This document shows positions 15,476 through 19,626 of a stretch of 19,626 nt of DNA, one piece after another. The notes below the pieces were generated by a model. The model searched no databases. It had not been told where the DNA came from and worked only from the letters and a program-made list of their open reading frames with translations. Made by a program: the position numbers and the translations under genes. Within the stretch, counting starts at the first letter, position 1. Each line of letters starts with the position of its first letter. Source of the stretch: JBGTCD01 sp041749015 (lineage in GTDB: Bacteria; Bacteroidota; Bacteroidia; Cytophagales; Cyclobacteriaceae); NCBI GenBank assembly GCA_041749015.1, contig JBGTCD010000070.1:1-19626 (forward strand). The letters are read 5' to 3'.

Positions 15476-16030
15476 TTAACTATCGTCTTCTACCTCAAAC
15501 GAGTATAAGGTTGGATCGAGTTGAATGGTTCCGGCATTGTATGACTTGATAAATCTTTCAATGGCTTTATCATCAATTCGCTCCAGATTGAGGCCTATAT
15601 CCAGACCAATACCAAAATCGCAATCTTCATCTACTTCGATGTGTTCCTGCACCTTTACGGCTTCCGTTTCTTCCAACTCCTGTATAACTTCCGCCATGAA
15701 TAGCCCTACCTCCTCCTGGACATTATCCAGGACTTTAAGGTCACCGTTTTCATCCTCCTCATAAATGATCTTGCTAAAATCTGGAAATTCCTTGACCGCC
15801 CTTGCTTCGGCTATTTCAAAAATATCACTTTCATGTTCCAGACGTAATGTGTAGAGGGCAGCATCAAAAACTGTTTCCTTGCCCTTATGTGATCCAATGA
15901 AATAAAACTGGACAAATTCATCAGAATCATCCTCTGGGGCCGACAAAACAAAAGATTTACCAGTCCGGTCTATTAATTTCCGGATGTCTTCGAGGGCTTC
16001 TGCGCTGGCATCTTGTTTTTTTGCTGACAT
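15476..16030 (-). CDS. Acidic cytosolic protein of unknown function
   Basis: I do not recognise this family. The 184-residue product is strongly acidic and has no signal peptide or membrane segment. Predicted features are an N-terminal helix (EALEDIRKLIDRTG, about 11-24), an alternating strand/helix core (FVQFYFIGSHKGKETVFDAALYTLRLEHESDIFEIAEARAVKEF is rendered here only by its ends: strand FVQFYFIG at 39-46, helix FEIAEARAVKEF at 71-82), an EEVGLFMAEVIQELEE helix, and an acidic tail ending in VEDDS. It lies 55 bp after the holin-like gene and 4 bp before the rhomboid gene, so it is probably made with the protease and could be a partner or regulator of it. That link is inference from position only. 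Confidence 0.72.
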   Translation of the reverse strand: MSAKKQDASAEALEDIRKLIDRTGKSFVLSAPEDDSDEFVQFYFIGSHKGKETVFDAALYTLRLEHESDIFEIAEARAVKEFPDFSKIIYEEDENGDLKVLDNVQEEVGLFMAEVIQELEETEAVKVQEHIEVDEDCDFGIGLDIGLNLERIDDKAIERFIKSYNAGTIQLDPTLYSFEVEDDS

Positions 16031-16085
16031 GATGTTGAATCATTGACTTCTATTTAAACCAAATAACTGGCTTATCCAAAGAAAA

Positions 16086-16448
16086 TCAACGATTTCTTCT
16101 AGAATTAGTGGTTAGCCTTTCAATATCATTAAAGGCAGCTGTGAATATGGATAGAATCACACTAAAAAGTAAAGCCCACCAAAAATTATCTACCGAAAAA
16201 TCTGCTATCACCCAGTCAGCAGCCAATACCAAGCAGGCATTGATGACCAAAAGGAACAACCCCAGAGTCACAACTGTAATTGGAATGGTCAGAAACACCA
16301 GTATTGGCTTTACGATGACATTTAATATAGCCAATAAGGCAGCAACAAGCACTGCTGTTAGAAAATCCTTGACATTGACGCCAGGCAGCAGGTAAGATGT
16401 AAGGATAACTGCAATGGCAGAAATAAGTAGTTTGATCAGAAAATACAT
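16086..16448 (-). CDS. YvlD-type membrane protein (phage holin 4 superfamily, Phage_holin_4_2)
   Basis: A 120-residue protein with four hydrophobic segments at about 5-22, 28-48, 52-78 and 88-110, matching the small family named after mycobacterial phage holin 4. Diagnostic stretches are LPGVNVKDF (21-29), NVIVKPILVFLTIPITVVTLG (43-63, given by its ends NVIVKP and VVTLG) and FNDIERL near the C-terminus. Despite the name, chromosomal members such as YvlD are ordinary membrane proteins of unknown role; no lysis or phage genes are nearby. It is first in a minus-strand series with the acidic protein and rhomboid protease. Confidence 0.82.
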   Translation of the reverse strand: MYFLIKLLISAIAVILTSYLLPGVNVKDFLTAVLVAALLAILNVIVKPILVFLTIPITVVTLGLFLLVINACLVLAADWVIADFSVDNFWWALLFSVILSIFTAAFNDIERLTTNSRRNR

Positions 16449-16468
16449 ATTCTAATTTTAGGTTTGGG

Positions 16469-16476
16469 CAAAATTA
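16469..16476 (-). promoter_or_regulatory. Candidate -7 element for the holin-like/rhomboid gene series
   Basis: The minus strand reads TAATTTTG, an exact TAnnTTTG, 20 bp upstream of the ATG at 16448. No TTTG is seen at the expected -33 distance, so support is limited to the -7 box and its placement. Confidence 0.35.
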
Positions 16477-16636
16477 ATAAAATTTGGGAACTACCCCTCT
16501 CATGTTTGTTCAAACCCTCTAAATTGGAAAGTATTGTTCATAAAATCCATCAAGGGCCAAACATTTCAGAGACTATTGGGTTATGATTTTTGAATATTTT
16601 AGGAGAGTCAAATGAATAAGTGAGGCTTTAATTTTC

Positions 16637-16667
16637 TTTTAAATTCCCTCATATTTCTGTAAATTTG
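16637..16667 (+). promoter_or_regulatory. Candidate Bacteroidota-type promoter of katG
   Basis: TAAATTTG (16660-16667) is an exact TAnnTTTG -7 element. TTTT at 16637-16640, one base off TTTG, lies 19 bp upstream as the -33 element. Transcription would start near 16674, leaving a leader of about 73 nt that contains the phased repeat at 16678-16724. I saw no OxyR- or PerR-type box. The rest of the 298-bp gap between 16448 and 16747 is AT-rich and holds no gene; it contains a small GTTTG-TT-CAAAC palindrome at 16504-16515. Confidence 0.5.
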
Positions 16668-16677
16668 AATTAAGACA

Positions 16678-16724
16678 TTTCAGTCGTATAGTTTCAAATT
16701 GTTATTTCAAAATTAATCTTTCAA
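16678..16724 (+). repeat. Four phased TTTCA(A/G) hexamers in the katG leader
   Basis: TTTCAG at 16678 and TTTCAA at 16692, 16705 and 16719 recur at intervals of 14, 13 and 14 bp. The array occupies most of the predicted katG 5' untranslated region and ends 22 bp before the start codon. The nine-base string ACATTTCAG at the first copy also occurs at 16561-16569, upstream of the promoter. The function is unknown. Confidence 0.55.
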
Positions 16725-16746
16725 CCGATATAATTAATTCTAAAAA

Positions 16747-18990
<2,244 letters not shown>

Positions 18991-19012
18991 TTTATTAACT
19001 CTTTTGAACAAT

Positions 19013-19045
19013 AAAAAGGTGGCCTATAACCAGGCCACCTTTTTT
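19013..19045 (+). terminator. Intrinsic terminator of katG
   Basis: AGGTGGCCT (19017-19025) pairs perfectly with AGGCCACCT (19032-19040) around a 6-nt loop, preceded by an A-tract (19013-19017) and followed by T at 19040-19045. It begins 23 bp after the katG stop. Confidence 0.95.
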
Positions 19046-19104
19046 ATTCATAATCCATGCTGGTGCACGCGTGCTGTGTCTCCACTAACTGGCTTAACCT
19101 ACTT

Positions 19105-19127
19105 GGTCGTAGCGTCTCGCTACGACC
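19105..19127. repeat. Perfect REP-like palindrome
   Basis: GGTCGTAGCG (19105-19114) and CGCTACGACC (19118-19127) are perfectly complementary with a 3-nt loop TCT. The stem is GC-rich and has no U-tract on either side, so it is not a standard terminator. It resembles the short palindromes that some bacteria carry in many intergenic copies; copy number cannot be judged from this window. Confidence 0.6.
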
Positions 19128-19179
19128 CAATCAGCAACTTTTACTTTATTGCACGCTTTGCAAAATCGCGCGAGGAACA

Positions 19180-19235
19180 GTTACCTTTCTTTGGTTCGTG
19201 AAGACACGAACAAAGGCGATGGAAGGATGGGTAAC
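19180..19235. repeat. Nested inverted repeat
   Basis: Inner arms CTTTGGTTCGTG (19189-19200) and CACGAACAAAG (19205-19215) pair with one bulged G around the tetraloop AAGA. Outer arms GTTACC (19180-19185) and GGTAAC (19230-19235) pair perfectly. TTTG (19157-19160) followed after 21 bp by TACCTTTC (19182-19189, one base off TAnnTTTG) could serve as a promoter for the outer-membrane protein gene downstream, which otherwise has only 35 bp of its own leader. Confidence 0.45.
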
Positions 19236-19292
19236 TATTTTAAGTTCAAATCGAATTCCTAATCGTGCTGCTGAACCAGGATGGATTGTAAT

Positions 19293-19321
19293 AGGTTTTT
19301 ATCAAAATGGCTTAAAAACCT
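19293..19321 (+). repeat. 9-bp perfect inverted repeat abutting the start codon of the surface-antigen gene
   Basis: AGGTTTTTA (19293-19301) and TAAAAACCT (19313-19321) are perfectly complementary around an 11-nt loop. The right arm ends one base before the ATG at 19323, so in mRNA the A-rich ribosome-loading region of this gene would be paired. It could modulate translation or be a remnant of a terminator. Confidence 0.45.
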
Positions 19322-19322
19322 C

Positions 19323-19626
19323 ATGAACCCAATTTTACCTGCCTCTATGGTTATTTTGGTCTTTCTAGTATCAAATGCGATCAATTATGCTCAGGAGTTA
19401 CCCATCCCGAAGCAAATACCTCCTGATTCCACTTTGATTGAGACGGATAAGAATTCTTTATTACCAATTCCGGTGGTTTTTTTTACACCGGAATCCGGTC
19501 TATTTTTTGGAGCCAGTTTGCTGTACAACTTTTACATTGATCGGGAAAAGCCCATCAATGCCAGCCAGATACAATTTGCCGGGGGCTACACGACTAAGGA
19601 TCAATTATTAATATTTATACCTTTTC
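19323..19626 (+). CDS. Outer-membrane surface-antigen/BamA-like beta-barrel protein (N-terminal part only)
   Basis: The frame is open from the ATG at 19323 to the right edge (101 codons). Residues 1-24 are a signal peptide (hydrophobic MVILVFLVSNAI, likely cleaved after NYAQ). After a polar segment, residues about 47-62 read IPVVFFTPESGLFFGA, the characteristic first barrel strand of Bac_surface_Ag-type outer-membrane proteins (usually 'P..yytPet.lgfGa'), followed by the alternating strands LLYNFYID and INASQIQFAGGYT. Short Bacteroidota members with no POTRA domains are often annotated as BamA/TamA-family or hypothetical outer-membrane proteins. The barrel is cut off here, so the length and exact family cannot be judged. 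A hairpin sits directly before the start codon. Confidence 0.75.
   Translation, partial: MNPILPASMVILVFLVSNAINYAQELPIPKQIPPDSTLIETDKNSLLPIPVVFFTPESGLFFGASLLYNFYIDREKPINASQIQFAGGYTTKDQLLIFIPF

Larger units (their letters stand above)
19052..19287. mobile_element. Possible MITE-like structured element bounded by 16-bp imperfect inverted repeats
   Basis: AATCCATGCTGGTGCA (19052-19067) and the reverse complement of TGAACCAGGATGGATT (19272-19287) agree at 14 of 16 bases, bounding 236 bp. Inside are a 10-bp perfect palindrome GCACGCGTGC (19065-19074), a long REP-like hairpin (19105-19127) and a nested hairpin (19180-19235). The interval lies between the katG terminator and the next gene, has no convincing coding frame, and differs from other spacers here in being GC-richer and heavily structured. 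No target-site duplication is evident. A non-mobile structured RNA or regulatory region is the alternative. This covers nearly all of the 332-bp stretch without a gene at 18991-19322. Confidence 0.4.

Noticed and set aside
16086..16448. The holin-like gene as evidence of a prophage or lysis cassette
   Set aside because: The YvlD/Phage_holin_4_2 family is common in chromosomes and no phage structural, integrase or endolysin genes are in the window.
19057..19326. An 89-codon open frame, and an overlapping 77-codon frame at 18968-19201, in the gap after katG
   Set aside because: Both run through palindromes; the second starts inside katG and reads through its terminator. The translations lack domain character, and the first overlaps the start of a convincing signal-peptide protein.

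Overview
The window looks like chromosomal DNA from a member of the Bacteroidota, most likely the Cytophagales/Cyclobacteriaceae side of the phylum. Supporting signs are a DUF5686/carboxypeptidase-regulatory-like outer-membrane protein, a Bacteroidota-style ParE/ParC pair (HPHGDAS in ParC), an OmpH-type protein carried on a membrane anchor, AT-rich spacers without strong Shine-Dalgarno sequences, and several upstream matches to the Bacteroidota -7 element TAnnTTTG. No genus can be named from sequence alone. Every gene appears intact except the two cut by the window ends, and most are housekeeping or widely conserved.

Layout. (1) 1-8298, minus strand: a compact run parE > parC > trmH > sanA/ydcF-like > DUF5686 protein (running off the left edge), with junctions of -4, 5, 52 and 11 bp. 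It joins DNA decatenation, tRNA modification and two envelope proteins. (2) 8461-8922, minus: a small four-helix membrane protein of unknown function. (3) 9000-12347, plus: an alkylglycerol-monooxygenase-like integral membrane di-iron hydroxylase, an overlapping small lipoprotein, an ArsC/Spx-fold protein lacking the catalytic cysteine, then 3-hydroxybutyryl-CoA dehydrogenase translationally coupled to a DUF3820 protein. (4) 12387-12980, minus: a TPR lipoprotein. (5) 13200-13847, plus: an exported, probably lipid-anchored MsrA, ending at a strong bidirectional terminator shared with the convergent ompH-like gene. (6) 14049-16448, minus: a YvlD/holin-4 superfamily membrane protein, an acidic protein of unknown function, a rhomboid protease and an OmpH/Skp-like protein with its own good promoter. 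(7) 16747-18990, plus: katG with a good -33/-7 promoter, an unusual phased TTTCA(A/G) repeat in its leader and a textbook intrinsic terminator. (8) 19046-19322: non-coding DNA that looks like a small inverted-repeat-bounded element with internal palindromes (MITE/REP-like). (9) 19323-end, plus: the start of a surface-antigen-type outer-membrane beta-barrel.

Functionally, MsrA and KatG both deal with oxidative damage, and many products are envelope proteins (lipoproteins, beta-barrels, rhomboid, OmpH, SanA). I see no defence system, prophage, CRISPR array, tRNA or rRNA. The least explained items are the structured element at 19052-19287, the phased repeat in the katG leader, the cysteine-less ArsC-like protein, the AGMO-like enzyme, and MsrA with a possible second start exactly at its catalytic domain.
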